The notes: a model not told the origin generated them from the letters alone. DNA of 64,000 nucleotides from Mycobacterium sp. OTB74 (GCF_029892685.1 NZ_JARXVD010000013.1:62001-126000); one strand, 5' to 3'; numbered from the stretch's first letter, positions 44,737 to 54,272 are shown. Numbers and translations are program-made.

Positions 44737-46080
44737 TCAGAGCGCCAGGTATTCCTTCAGCTCGAACGGCGTGACATGGCTGCGGTAGTTCTCCCACTCG
44801 GCGTGCTTGTTGCGCAAGAAGTAGTCGAACACGTGCTCACCCAACGCCTCGGCGACGAGCTCGGATTTCTCCATCTCGCCCAGTGCCACACCGAGGCTCG
44901 ACGGCAACTCCTTGTAGCCCATGGCACGGCGTTCCTCGGCCGTCAGGTTCCACACGTTGTCCTCGGCCTCGGGCCCCAGGGTGTAACCCTTTTCGATGCC
45001 ACGCAGGCCAGCGGCCAGCAGCACCGCGAACGCCAGGTACGGGTTGCATGCTGAGTCGGGGCTGCGCACCTCGACGCGCCGCGACGACGCCTTGCGCGGG
45101 GTGTACATGGGCACCCGCACCAGCGCCGAACGGTTGGCCGCGCCCCAGGAGGCGGCGGTCGGCGCCTCACCGCCGTGCACCAGCCGCTTGTAGGAGTTCA
45201 CCCACTGGTTGGTGACGGCGCTGATCTCGCTGGCGTGCTCCAGGATGCCGGCGATGAACGACTTGGCGACATCGGAAAGCTGCAGCGGGTCCTCGGCACT
45301 GTGGAAGGCGTTGGTCTCGCCTTCGAACAGGCTCATGTGGGTATGCATGGCCGAGCCCGGGTACTGGCTGAACGGCTTGGGCATGAATGAGGCCCGCACA
45401 CCCTCATTGATCGCGACTTCCTTGACCAGGTAGCGGAAGGTCATCACATTGTCGGCCATGGACAGGGCGTCGGCGTAGCGCAGGTCGATCTCCTGCTGGC
45501 CGGGCGCGCCCTCGTGGTGGCTGAACTCCACCGAGATGCCCATCTGCTCCAGCGCCTCGATGGCGTGCCGGCGGAAGTTAGGTGCCGAATCATGAACAGC
45601 CTGGTCGAAATAGCCGCTGTCGTCGGCCGGGATGGGCACCGACCCGTCATTGGGGCCGGGCTGCAACAGGAAGAATTCGATCTCCGGGTGCACGTAGCAC
45701 GAGAAGCCCAGGTCGCTGGCCTTGGCCAGCTGACGACGCAGGACGTGCCGCGAATCGGCCCAAGACGGCGAACCATCGGGCATGGTGATGTCGCAGAACA
45801 TCCGGGCCGAGTAATGCTTGCCAGCGCTCTTGGTGGTCCAGGGCAACACCTGGAACGTCGACGGATCGGGACGCGCCACCATGTCGGCTTCGGACACTCG
45901 GGCAAAGCCCTCGATAGCCGAGCCATCGAAGCCGATGCCCTCCTCGAACGCGCCTTCCAACTCGGCGGGTGCGATCGCCACTGACTTGAGATAACCAAGC
46001 ACATCGGTGAACCACAGTCGGACGAATCGGATATCGCGTTCTTCCAGCGTGCGCAGCACGAATTCCTTCTGGCGGTCCAT
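44737..46080 (-). CDS. glnA2: Second glutamine synthetase (GlnA2)
   Basis: 447 residues. GS family motifs FDGSAIEGFARV, FSHHEGAPGQQEIDLRYAD and KPFSQYPGSAMHTHMSLFEG. It lacks the long insert of type I-beta GlnA1 and has no KDLYELPP adenylylation loop (equivalent region GPEAEDNVWNLTAEERR), so GlnE should not modify it. Some actinobacterial GlnA2 homologues glutamylate polyamines; dedicated substrates should be tested. ATG at 46080. The direct repeats upstream probably regulate it. Confidence 0.92.
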   Translation of the reverse strand: MDRQKEFVLRTLEERDIRFVRLWFTDVLGYLKSVAIAPAELEGAFEEGIGFDGSAIEGFARVSEADMVARPDPSTFQVLPWTTKSAGKHYSARMFCDITMPDGSPSWADSRHVLRRQLAKASDLGFSCYVHPEIEFFLLQPGPNDGSVPIPADDSGYFDQAVHDSAPNFRRHAIEALEQMGISVEFSHHEGAPGQQEIDLRYADALSMADNVMTFRYLVKEVAINEGVRASFMPKPFSQYPGSAMHTHMSLFEGETNAFHSAEDPLQLSDVAKSFIAGILEHASEISAVTNQWVNSYKRLVHGGEAPTAASWGAANRSALVRVPMYTPRKASSRRVEVRSPDSACNPYLAFAVLLAAGLRGIEKGYTLGPEAEDNVWNLTAEERRAMGYKELPSSLGVALGEMEKSELVAEALGEHVFDYFLRNKHAEWENYRSHVTPFELKEYLAL

Positions 46081-46104
46081 GACCGCAGCGTATGCATCGG
46101 CTGT

Positions 46105-46145
46105 TAATTCTGTGTTACCAACACACGTTCGTAATTCTGTGTTAC
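46105..46145 (-). promoter_or_regulatory. Two direct repeats upstream of glnA2
   Basis: Read on the minus strand, GTAACACAGAATTA occurs twice (46145-46132 and 46118-46105), 27 bp apart, ending 25 bp before the glnA2 ATG. The one nearer the gene reads GTAAC-ACAGAA-TTAAC, close to the GlnR half-site pattern GTnAC-n6-GaAAC. They are likely operator sites; GlnR is the best guess. Confidence 0.6.
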
Positions 46146-46190
46146 TAAGACTGATTCGCTTGTCAGCTATCGGCTGTAGATAACTGACGG

Positions 46191-47723
46191 TCAACAATGC
46201 AGCCCGGACTCGGGTTCAACGCCCTGGAGCAGGAACGCCACCACTGCGGTGTCGATGCATTCATTGCCACTGAACACCACGGTGTGCTGGGTGCCCTCGA
46301 ACGTGATGAGCGACCCGGCCATGTCGCGGGCCAAGTCGACGCCGGCCTGATACGGGGTGGCCGGGTCATGCGTCGTGGACACCACGACCACCTTGCCGTC
46401 ACCTGGCGAGACAGCCTCATGTGGCGCGGACGTCGCCGGCACCGGCCAATTGGCGCACATGTCGTGCGGCGCTTGACCCGTGTATTGCCCGTACGACATG
46501 AACGGTGCCACTTCGCGGGACTTCAGGTCCGTCGCGGCCCACACCGCCGGGTCTGTGGGGAACGGCGCGTCCACACAACGAATGGCGGTGAAGGCGTCCT
46601 GTAGTGGTGCGTAGTGGCCATGGCGGTCACGGTGCTGGTAGTCGTCCGCCAGCATCAACAGGTCGGTCGCGTCGGTGTGACGCTGCAGGCCGAGCAGTCC
46701 GCTGGTCAAGAATTTCCAGTAGCGCTTGGTGTACAGCGCGTTGGTGGTGCCGGTGATGGCGTCCTGGTAGCTCAGACCGCGTGGATCGCCCGGCGTCGGG
46801 CCCGGCTCCTGAGCCAACGGATCGATCAGTTGGTGGTAGCGCGCCACGAATAGATTCGGGTCGGTGCCCAGCGGGCAATCCTCCGATTGGGCGCAATCGG
46901 TCGCATAGTCATTGAAAGCCGTTTGGAATCCGGCTAGTTGCAGGAGGTTCTCGGTGACCGGATCGGCATTCGGGTCGACCGCACCGTCGAGGACCATGGC
47001 CCGCACCTGTTGAGGGAAGCGCCCGGCGTAGGCCGCGCCCAGTTCGGTGCCGTAGGAGAAACCTAGGTAGTTGATCTGCGCCTCGCCAAGTGCCGCGCGC
47101 ACCACGTCCATGTCCCTGGCCGCCGAGGCGGTCCCCACGTTGGCCAGGAACTCCGGGCCCATGCGGCTCAGGCAGTCCTGGGCGACCAAGCCGTTGACCT
47201 CATCGATGTGAGCCACCCCGGCAGGGCTGTAGTCGACCATGGGATCACGCCGGTAGGCGTCGAATTCGGCGTCACTACGGCAGCGAAGTTGCGGCGTGGA
47301 ATGCCCGACGCCACGGGGGTCGAAACCGACCAGATCGAAACTGCGGCCGATCGGGCTGTCACCGATTTCCGCAGCCATACCGGCAACGGTGTTGACCGCC
47401 GAGGCTCCCGGCCCGCCGGGGTTTACCAGCAATACCCCCTGCCGAGGACCCGATGCGGGCACTCGGATGACGGCTAATTTCGCTTGCGGCCCACCAGGAT
47501 TGGCGTAATCGACCGGGACACTGACGGTGGCACAACGGGCGGTTGGCAGATCCGCGGTGTCTCCGATGAACGCCTCGCAACTCCCCCAGTTCGGTGCCTG
47601 CTCGTAGTAGGCCTGCAAACTGGTCGGACCCGCATGCGCCACCGGGCAGGCCATTGGAAGCGTCACCAACAGCGCTGCGGCAATCCTGCCAACCCGGCTG
47701 CCCGACGACCACATGACGAACAT
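46191..47723 (-). CDS. Exported serine protease/tripeptidyl aminopeptidase (Hip1 paralogue)
   Basis: 510 residues from ATG 47723 (ATG 47714 also possible). Signal peptide VGRIAAALLVTLPMACPVAHA. Alpha/beta hydrolase with oxyanion LLVNPGGPGASAV, nucleophile in YLGFSYGTELGAAYA, Asp in VVVSTTHDPATPY and His in FEGTQHTVVFSG. C-terminal TAP-like lid. Resembles Rv2223c. Next to its paralogue hip1; presumably cell-envelope located. Confidence 0.88.
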   Translation of the reverse strand: MFVMWSSGSRVGRIAAALLVTLPMACPVAHAGPTSLQAYYEQAPNWGSCEAFIGDTADLPTARCATVSVPVDYANPGGPQAKLAVIRVPASGPRQGVLLVNPGGPGASAVNTVAGMAAEIGDSPIGRSFDLVGFDPRGVGHSTPQLRCRSDAEFDAYRRDPMVDYSPAGVAHIDEVNGLVAQDCLSRMGPEFLANVGTASAARDMDVVRAALGEAQINYLGFSYGTELGAAYAGRFPQQVRAMVLDGAVDPNADPVTENLLQLAGFQTAFNDYATDCAQSEDCPLGTDPNLFVARYHQLIDPLAQEPGPTPGDPRGLSYQDAITGTTNALYTKRYWKFLTSGLLGLQRHTDATDLLMLADDYQHRDRHGHYAPLQDAFTAIRCVDAPFPTDPAVWAATDLKSREVAPFMSYGQYTGQAPHDMCANWPVPATSAPHEAVSPGDGKVVVVSTTHDPATPYQAGVDLARDMAGSLITFEGTQHTVVFSGNECIDTAVVAFLLQGVEPESGLHC

Positions 47724-47817
47724 GTTCGCACGGGTAACCCACAAGACCCGCACCAGGGCGGCCGGGGTGACTACCCGGAGATCAGACAGAGATCAAATGG
47801 TTATCCGCAAGGGCCAC

Positions 47818-49332
47818 TCAGCATTTCGCACCCGGCGGCGGCAGCGTGCCGTCGATGAGGTACGCAGCTGCGTGGTCGTCCACACACTTGTTGCCCTGGA
47901 ACACAACAGTGTGCTGGGTGCCGTTGAACGTCAGCAGGCTCCCGCCGAGTTCCTTGGCCAGTTCGACTCCGGCCTGGTAGGGCGTCGCGGGATCGTTGAC
48001 CGTCGACACCACCAGGGTCGGGGCCAGGCCGTGCACCGAAATCTGGTGCGGCTTGGACGTCGGCGGCACCGGCCAGAATGCGCAGGTGCCCAGCGGGGCG
48101 TCGCCGGTGAACTGGCCGTAGCTCATGAACGGCGCCACCTGACGGGTGCGACGGTCCTCCTCGATGACCTTGGCGCGGTCGGTAACCGGTGGCTCGTCAA
48201 CGCAATTGACCGCAACGCGGGTATCGGTCGAGTTGTCGTAGTGACCGTCGGCGCCACGGGCCATATACGCGTCGGCCAGCCTCAGCATGGCGTCGCCGCT
48301 GCCGTTCTTCAGATCTGTCAGACCCTCGGTGAGGTCCTTCCACATCGATGGCGAATACAGCGGCAGGATGGTGCCCACTATTGCGTCGCCGTAACTCAGA
48401 CCGCGCGGATCCTTTGTGGGAGCAGGCTTTTGGACCAGCGGATCAACCAGGCTGTGGTATACGTCGGTGATCTTGGTCGGGTCGGTGCCCAACGGGCAGT
48501 CGGGGCTGGTGGCGCAGTCGGCGGCATAGTTGTTGAAGGCCACCTGGAATGCCGCCGCCTGGTTGATGTCCGCCTCGATCGGGTCGGCGTTCGGGTCCAC
48601 CGCACCGTCGAGGATCATCGACCGCACTTTGTCGGGGAAAGCCTCGGCGTAGGCCGAGCCGATCCGGGTGCCGTAGGAGTAGCCGAGGTAGGTCAGCTTC
48701 TGGTCGCCGAGTGCGGCGCGGATGGCGTCCAGATCCTTGGCGACGTTGGCCGTGCCAACGTTCGCGAGGAATTCTTTGCCCATCTTGTCCACGCAGCGCT
48801 GTACGAAGGCCTTGGTCTCGGACTCGATGTGCGCAACGCCGGCCGGCGAGTAGTCGACCTGCGGGTCGGCCCGGATCCGGTCGTTGTCGGCATCGGAGTT
48901 GCACCACACCGCAGGCTTGGATGAGCCGACCCCGCGCGGATCAAAGCCGATCAGGTCGAAACGCTCGCGAACGCTGGCCGGGATGGAGCCCAGCAGCGAG
49001 ACGGCCGCACTGACGCCCGACTCTCCCGGGCCGCCGGGGTTGATCACCAGCGAACCGATCTTCTCACCGGTGGCCTTGAACCGGACCAGCGCCAGCCGCG
49101 CGACGTCGCCGTCGGGTTTGCTGTAGTCGACCGGCACCGACAGCATCGCGCACTCGGCTCCCTTGGGAACCCGTGACTGTGCCTCAGGCGAGGTGGTCTG
49201 GCACGCCGACCACTCGAGCGGGGTGCCCGGCTTGGGCACCGATCGCAGCGCACGCCCTTGCACCACCTGGCTGCAGCCCGTCGCTAAAACGAGCACCATG
49301 GCGGCCGCGAGCGTCGCCCGTCTGAGGTTCAT
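47818..49332 (-). CDS. caeA: Hip1/CaeA lipoprotein serine protease
   Basis: 504 residues. Lipoprotein signal with lipobox LATGC. Catalytic elements: LVINPGGPGESGV, nucleophile in YLGYSYGTRIGSAYA, Asp in VVSTVNDPATPYQAG and His in FNGTQHTVVFQG. In M. tuberculosis Hip1 (Rv2224c) cleaves GroEL2 and shapes host response. It and the neighbouring gene keep the same motif order, a tandem duplication. ATG at 49332 is chosen because it begins the lipoprotein signal; 49350 is possible. Confidence 0.92.
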   Translation of the reverse strand: MNLRRATLAAAMVLVLATGCSQVVQGRALRSVPKPGTPLEWSACQTTSPEAQSRVPKGAECAMLSVPVDYSKPDGDVARLALVRFKATGEKIGSLVINPGGPGESGVSAAVSLLGSIPASVRERFDLIGFDPRGVGSSKPAVWCNSDADNDRIRADPQVDYSPAGVAHIESETKAFVQRCVDKMGKEFLANVGTANVAKDLDAIRAALGDQKLTYLGYSYGTRIGSAYAEAFPDKVRSMILDGAVDPNADPIEADINQAAAFQVAFNNYAADCATSPDCPLGTDPTKITDVYHSLVDPLVQKPAPTKDPRGLSYGDAIVGTILPLYSPSMWKDLTEGLTDLKNGSGDAMLRLADAYMARGADGHYDNSTDTRVAVNCVDEPPVTDRAKVIEEDRRTRQVAPFMSYGQFTGDAPLGTCAFWPVPPTSKPHQISVHGLAPTLVVSTVNDPATPYQAGVELAKELGGSLLTFNGTQHTVVFQGNKCVDDHAAAYLIDGTLPPPGAKC

Positions 49333-49428
49333 GGTCGACCATGGTGCCATGAGCCCGCATCGGACCTGCTTACGGCGTTGCTAAGGCCGTGCCACGTGTC
49401 GAGACGCGGCCGCCGGTGGTGTGCTGCG

Positions 49429-50832
49429 TCACTGCTCGGTGGCGGCCACCAGTTCCTGCAACTCGACAGCGAAATCGTCGGCCATGGTCCAGAGGTCGGG
49501 CATCAGTTCCGGGCAGGAGATCAGGCCGACATCCAGAGACCCGTTGAGTGACATCACGGTGATGTTCAGGCCCGAGCCGTGGAACAGCGGCCCCAGCGGA
49601 TACATGGCCTTGACCTCGGCGCCGAGGAAATACAGCGGGACCTGCGGCCCGGGCACGTTCGAGAGGACCAGGTTGTGCACGGGCTTGACCTGCGTGAGCC
49701 GACTGGAGGCGTAGACCCGCATCGCGACACCGAACACCGTGGGCGCGGCAAACTGCGTCCAGTCCTGCAGCAACGTGGCACTGATAGCCGAACTGTGTTG
49801 CTTGGCAACCGAACTCGCCTCGGCGATGGCCCGTAGCCGCTCGGCCGGATCTTCGATGTTGGTCTCCAGTTTGGTGAACATTCCGGATACCTGGTTACGG
49901 CCGGGGCGGTCGGAACGCTCATGCACCGACACGGGGACCATGGCGACCAATGTGTTCTCAGGCAGCGAGTCGTGCTCGATCAGGTAGCGCCGCAGCACGC
50001 CGGACACCAACGCCATCACCACATCGTTGACCTTGACGCCGAAGTGGTTCTTGACGGTTTTGACGCCGTCGAGGTCCAGATGCGCGAACGCGAGGTTCCG
50101 GTGTGTGGTGATGGTGTCGTTGAACGCGGTTTTCGGTGCGTTGAACGGCGCCGCCATGGTGAGGCCCTTGTTCGCTCTGCGGATGGTGTCGAACACAGTG
50201 TTCAGCGTCGAGGGCACCACTTTGGCCAGCTTCAGCGGACGGGTGACGAATTTCGCCGCACCACGTAGGACGATCTCGAACTCCGTGGCGCCGATGTTGC
50301 CAGCGACAGGCTCGGGTGCCGGAGCCTCCGGTTCGGTGGTGCACAGCTGCGACATCAGATTGGCGCCGGAAACCCCGTCCACGCCCGAGTGGTGCATCTT
50401 GGTCATGATGGCCAGCCGGCCGCCGGTGCGCGGATCGGTGCCTGCGATGTTCTCGATCACCCAGGCCTCCCACAGCGGGCGGCTCCGGTCCAGTGGCAGT
50501 GCCGCGATATGCCCGCAGATTTCGGCCAGCTCGGCGCGGCCGCCCGGGGCCGGCAGCCCGATCCGGTGTAGGTGGCGGTCGATGTCAAAGTCCTTGTCCT
50601 CCACCAGAACCGGATGATCGAGGTTCAGTGGCGAGTCCCTCAGCTTCTCGCGGAATTGCGGCATGGCGGCAACCCGTTCGGCCAGAGCGGCACGCAGCTT
50701 GTCGTAGCTGTACCCAGCGGGAATGGTCGACGTGTCGACTTCCAGGATCATCGATACGTGCAGCGGCTGCGCAGCGGTCTCCAGGTATAGGAAGCTTGCA
50801 TCCAGACCGCTGAGCCGTTGGTATCCGGGCAT
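49429..50832 (-). CDS. Wax ester synthase/diacylglycerol acyltransferase (WS/DGAT)
   Basis: 467 residues. Catalytic HHSGVDGVSG motif (HHxxxDG) near residue 147, RPLWEAWVIE before it, and C-terminal NLVLSNVPGPQVPLYFLGAE. Makes triacylglycerol or wax esters from acyl-CoA and diacylglycerol or alcohol, in lipid inclusions. Mycobacteria carry many paralogues (Tgs1 etc.); which this is I cannot say. Not at this place in M. tuberculosis. Divergent from panB. Confidence 0.9.
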   Translation of the reverse strand: MPGYQRLSGLDASFLYLETAAQPLHVSMILEVDTSTIPAGYSYDKLRAALAERVAAMPQFREKLRDSPLNLDHPVLVEDKDFDIDRHLHRIGLPAPGGRAELAEICGHIAALPLDRSRPLWEAWVIENIAGTDPRTGGRLAIMTKMHHSGVDGVSGANLMSQLCTTEPEAPAPEPVAGNIGATEFEIVLRGAAKFVTRPLKLAKVVPSTLNTVFDTIRRANKGLTMAAPFNAPKTAFNDTITTHRNLAFAHLDLDGVKTVKNHFGVKVNDVVMALVSGVLRRYLIEHDSLPENTLVAMVPVSVHERSDRPGRNQVSGMFTKLETNIEDPAERLRAIAEASSVAKQHSSAISATLLQDWTQFAAPTVFGVAMRVYASSRLTQVKPVHNLVLSNVPGPQVPLYFLGAEVKAMYPLGPLFHGSGLNITVMSLNGSLDVGLISCPELMPDLWTMADDFAVELQELVAATEQ

Positions 50833-50990
50833 GCCGTGATGCTATTCCGGCGCAAGGTCGTGGTGTGAGGTAATCCACTTCACGTGTTGTTCACCTGAGA
50901 CGCCGGCAGTGGCAGACTTAGGTTGTCAAATGTCCCGGGGACCCGTTGGGCCTCGAGGTGCGAACCGACCAACACATTTTGAGGACGATG

Positions 50991-51842
50991 ATGTCTGATC
51001 AGACGGTTTACGGCGCTGCCCAGGAGCCTGCCTGTAACGCTGCGCCCCGTACCAAAGTGCGCACCCACCACCTGGCCAAATGGAAGGCCGAAGGCCACAA
51101 GTGGGCGATGCTGACCGCGTACGACTACTCGACGGCCCGGATTTTCGACGAGGCTGAGATTCCAGTGCTGCTGGTGGGCGACTCGGCGGCGAACGTGGTG
51201 TACGGCTATGACACCACCCTGCCGATCGGCCTCGATGAGCTGATCCCGCTGGCCCGTGCCGTGGTCAAGGGCGCTCCGCACGCGCTGGTAGTCGCCGATC
51301 TGCCGTTCGGCAGCTATGAGGCCGGCCCCACCCAGGCCCTCGCCACGGCCACCAGGTTCATGAAGGAGACCGGTGCCGCCGCGGTGAAGCTCGAGGGTGG
51401 TGAGCGCATGGTCGAGCAGATCGCCGCGCTGACCCAGGCCGGCATTCCAGTGGTAGCGCACATCGGCTTCACCCCGCAGAGCGTCAACAGCCTTGGCGGC
51501 TTCCGGGTGCAGGGCCGCGGCGACGCGGGTGATCAGACCATCCACGACGCCATCGCGGTGGCCGAAGCGGGCGCCATCGCCGTGGTGTTGGAAATGGTTC
51601 CGGCCGAGCTGGCCACCCAGATCACCGGCAAGCTGACCATCCCGACCGTCGGCATCGGCGCCGGCGCCAACTGCGACGCGCAGGTGTTGGTGTGGCAGGA
51701 CATGGCCGGTATGACCAGCGGCAAGACCGCCAAGTTCGTCAAGCGGTTCGGCGAGATCGGAGCCGAATTGGGCCGGGCAGCAAGGCAATACGCCGCCGAG
51801 GTGGCGTCCAGCACGTTCCCGGCCGAGGAACACTCCTACTGA
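50991..51842 (+). CDS. panB: 3-methyl-2-oxobutanoate hydroxymethyltransferase
   Basis: 283 residues, first step of pantothenate synthesis (ketopantoate). Motifs: MLTAYDYSTARIFDEAEIPVL (positions about 40-60), LPFGSYEAGPTQAL, and VPAELATQITGKLTIPTVGIG holding the catalytic Glu. ATG 50991 is preferred (GAGGA 8 nt upstream; ATG 50988 is adjacent). A textbook terminator follows. Confidence 0.94.
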   Translation: MSDQTVYGAAQEPACNAAPRTKVRTHHLAKWKAEGHKWAMLTAYDYSTARIFDEAEIPVLLVGDSAANVVYGYDTTLPIGLDELIPLARAVVKGAPHALVVADLPFGSYEAGPTQALATATRFMKETGAAAVKLEGGERMVEQIAALTQAGIPVVAHIGFTPQSVNSLGGFRVQGRGDAGDQTIHDAIAVAEAGAIAVVLEMVPAELATQITGKLTIPTVGIGAGANCDAQVLVWQDMAGMTSGKTAKFVKRFGEIGAELGRAARQYAAEVASSTFPAEEHSY

Positions 51843-51853
51843 GCTGATAAACC

Positions 51854-51887
51854 AAAAGCCCCTCTTCCGATGAAGAGGGGCTTTTTT
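51854..51887 (+). terminator. Intrinsic terminator after panB
   Basis: A 14-bp perfect stem (AAAAGCCCCTCTTC at 51854-51867 and its complement at 51872-51885) around a CGAT loop, ending in a run of six Ts. It also faces the convergent enoyl-CoA hydratase gene. Confidence 0.95.
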
Positions 51888-51903
51888 GGGTCTGTTCGCG
51901 CGG

Positions 51904-52683
51904 CTACGCGAATTCAGGGGCGCGTTTGCCCAGGAACGCGGCAATACCTTCGGCGCCGTCCACTGATGATGCGCACTTGGCAATCATCCGGCCCTCGCGC
52001 TCGAGCTGAGTCTCGTAGTCGGCACCGTAGGTGGTCAGCAGCAGCTGCTTGACGGCCGAGTTCGAACTGCGGGACTGTCCTGCGACCTCGGCAGCCAGCT
52101 TCTCCAGCGCGCCGGCCAGTTCCGCGTCGGGCACCACCTTGGTGACCAGTCCCCAGTCCGCGGCCTCGGCGGCCTTGAGCACCCGGTTGGTGATCATCAG
52201 TTCCTGGGTGCGGCGCAGCCCGGTCAAGCGTGGCAGCACGTACGTCGAGCCGCCGTCCGGGCTCAGGCCCGCCTTGGTGTAAGCCATGGTGAACGACGCC
52301 GACTCGGCCGCCAGCACCAGGTCACCGGACACCCCGAGTGGGAAACCGGCTCCGGCGGCCACCCCGTTGACCGCTGTAATCAGCACCGCGTCCATCCGGG
52401 CGAAGGTGGACATGGCGCGGTGCAGGTCGTCGGCGATGCCCTTGACGAAGACGCCGGCATCATCGGCGGCCGCCATGGCTTTGAGGTCGCCGCCGGCGCA
52501 GAAGAAGCGGCCGGCGCCGGTCAGGGTTACCACCTTGACTGCGGCGGTGTCGCACAGCGCGGCCGCGGCGGCCAGTTCACGGGTGAGGGTGTCATTCATG
52601 CCGTTGGCCGCATCCGGCCGATCGAGCACGATATTCACAACGGGCCCGGATTGGGTGAACTTCAGCGTCTCGAATTCGGTCAT
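51904..52683 (-). CDS. Enoyl-CoA hydratase/isomerase family protein
   Basis: 259 residues, crotonase fold. Oxyanion loop residues in GRFFCAGGDLKAM and the GVAAGAGFPLGVSGDLVLAA motif; catalytic-position Asp in AGLSPDGGSTYVLPRL, as in PaaG/isomerase-type members rather than two-Glu hydratases. Fatty-acid or aromatic degradation is likely. ATG at 52683, 11 bp downstream of the TetR gene, so an operon. Confidence 0.88.
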   Translation of the reverse strand: MTEFETLKFTQSGPVVNIVLDRPDAANGMNDTLTRELAAAAALCDTAAVKVVTLTGAGRFFCAGGDLKAMAAADDAGVFVKGIADDLHRAMSTFARMDAVLITAVNGVAAGAGFPLGVSGDLVLAAESASFTMAYTKAGLSPDGGSTYVLPRLTGLRRTQELMITNRVLKAAEAADWGLVTKVVPDAELAGALEKLAAEVAGQSRSSNSAVKQLLLTTYGADYETQLEREGRMIAKCASSVDGAEGIAAFLGKRAPEFA

Positions 52684-52694
52684 GGCCCAAGACG

Positions 52695-53369
52695 TTATCG
52701 GGTGCTCTGCCGACCCCGGCACAGGCCCAGCCTTTCGGCTGAGCGGTCGCGCAGCGCGTCGAAGTCGCCGTGGTAGCCCAGCGTTCGCAACGCTCCTTCG
52801 GCCACCGTCCACGCCTGGTCGGGCGGGCACCAATGGTCGTCGGAGCGGACGTTGATCACTGACTCGACCAACCGGAACGGCAGGTCGCCCGCCGCGGGCG
52901 GTCCCCCGCATTCGACTATGGCCGCGTCCGCGAGCCGCCGGTAACGATCACGCAATTCCTCACGGCGGGAACGGAATTCGGCAAACCGGTCAACCCTGAG
53001 TTCGGGCAGCAGATACAGCACACCCAGATTCCATGCGCCCGCGCACAGGTGGCTGACGTCGCCCACCACCAAAGTGTGCAATCGGACCGGCGCCGGATCG
53101 GAGTCGGCCAGCAGTTCAGCCGCCAGCTGCAGCGGCTCATCGATGGTGCCCGCCAGCAGTGCGTCGAGGATGTCGTCCTTGGTGGCGAAATGGTGATACA
53201 AGGAGGCCTGCCGAACCCCGACCGCTTCGGCGATCCGGCGGGTGGAGGAATTGGCATAGCCCTGGGTGGTGAACAGTTCGGCGGCGGCGTCGAGGATCTG
53301 TTCGCGGGCGGTCTCGCCCGGACGCCGAGGTTGTTCCAACCTGGGCCGGCCCGGGCCTTCGGTAGCCAT
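52695..53369 (-). CDS. TetR-family transcriptional regulator
   Basis: 224 residues from ATG 53369. HTH region ILDAAAELFTTQGYANSSTRRIAEAVGVRQASLYHHFATKDD (N-terminal; helices 2-3) then a ligand domain without clear family match. Located divergently from the DUF1989/carboxyltransferase operon and upstream of the enoyl-CoA hydratase, so it might control either. The open frame extends to GTG 53384. Confidence 0.88.
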   Translation of the reverse strand: MATEGPGRPRLEQPRRPGETAREQILDAAAELFTTQGYANSSTRRIAEAVGVRQASLYHHFATKDDILDALLAGTIDEPLQLAAELLADSDPAPVRLHTLVVGDVSHLCAGAWNLGVLYLLPELRVDRFAEFRSRREELRDRYRRLADAAIVECGGPPAAGDLPFRLVESVINVRSDDHWCPPDQAWTVAEGALRTLGYHGDFDALRDRSAERLGLCRGRQSTR

Positions 53370-53419
53370 GTGCCCATTCTGCACACCCGCGGTCCAGGTG
53401 GCCGGCCAATATCTATCGC

Positions 53420-53436
53420 TTGACAGGAAATGTCAC
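53420..53436. promoter_or_regulatory. Inverted repeat between tetR and the DUF1989 operon
   Basis: TTGACA-GGAAA-TGTCA is an imperfect palindrome (TGACA/TGTCA arms 53421-53425 and 53431-53435) in the 153-bp divergent gap. A second TTGACA at 53491 lies within TCAATTGACA. Either could be a -35 box or a TetR operator. Candidate operator only. Confidence 0.4.
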
Positions 53437-53522
53437 TCAGCCGTAACAGCGGCGACACCCGTCGAACATGACTCTCCCAAAAACTCTCAATTGACAGTTA
53501 TCCGGGATCAGGAGAGGACGAG

Positions 53523-54272
53523 ATGTCGAGCACCAACTCGACCGGGGGCGCCCGGTCACACGCCCGCGCACAGGCCACCGACGCGCAGATGCGCGTGCCG
53601 GCGACCCCCGAGGGCGTCACCGAGTTGCGCTGGGCCGAGACCGTCCCGACGGGTTCATATGTGAGCCGAGTTCTGGGACGCGGCAGTCGGCTGCGGCTGG
53701 TCGACACCGACGGCGACGCGTGCGCACATGTGCTGATGTTCCGCGCCGACGCCCCATGGGAACGGCTCAACGTGGCCGACACCATGAAGGTGCCGTGGCA
53801 GGCCTATATGGGCAGCGGGCATCCGTTGCTTTCCGACCAGGGCCGGGTGTTGGCGACAATCGTCGCGGACAGCTCCGGCAGGCACGATGCGCTGTGTGGC
53901 GCGGGCGCTGAGGTGCGCTCGAAACTGCTGCTCGGCGTGCACAAGCACGGCCTGGACGTCCGTGATGTCGCCCAGTCGGTGTCCTTCTTCCGCGGCGTGC
54001 GGGTCGCCGAGGACGGCAGCGTGGAGGCCACCGGGTCAGCCGGAGCGGGCGCCGCGGTAGACCTGCTGATCCACCTGCCGGTGGTGGTGGTCATCGCCAA
54101 CGGTGCGCACCCACTCGACTCGTCGCCGGCAACCGGTGATCTCGATGTGCTGGCCTGGCGGGCCGATGACGAGCTGACCACCCCCGTCAATGCCGAGCCG
54201 GAATATCTGCGGGCCCTGTTCAACACCGAAAGCACTTGGGCTGCAGAACAAAACGAAGGAGCACTCGCGTGA
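53523..54272 (+). CDS. Urea carboxylase-associated DUF1989 protein (carboxyguanidine deiminase subunit type)
   Basis: 249 residues, GGAGAGGACGAG before the ATG. DUF1989 protein of the UAAP1 type: LRLVDTDGDACAHVLMF, DTMKVPWQAYMGSGHPLLSD and GRHDALCGAGAE. Proteins of this pair (CgdA/CgdB) convert carboxyguanidine to allophanate after guanidine carboxylase has acted; they were earlier thought to assist urea carboxylase. It overlaps the next gene (GTGA), so the two subunits are coupled. Assignment to one of CgdA/CgdB is not attempted. Confidence 0.83.
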   Translation: MSSTNSTGGARSHARAQATDAQMRVPATPEGVTELRWAETVPTGSYVSRVLGRGSRLRLVDTDGDACAHVLMFRADAPWERLNVADTMKVPWQAYMGSGHPLLSDQGRVLATIVADSSGRHDALCGAGAEVRSKLLLGVHKHGLDVRDVAQSVSFFRGVRVAEDGSVEATGSAGAGAAVDLLIHLPVVVVIANGAHPLDSSPATGDLDVLAWRADDELTTPVNAEPEYLRALFNTESTWAAEQNEGALA

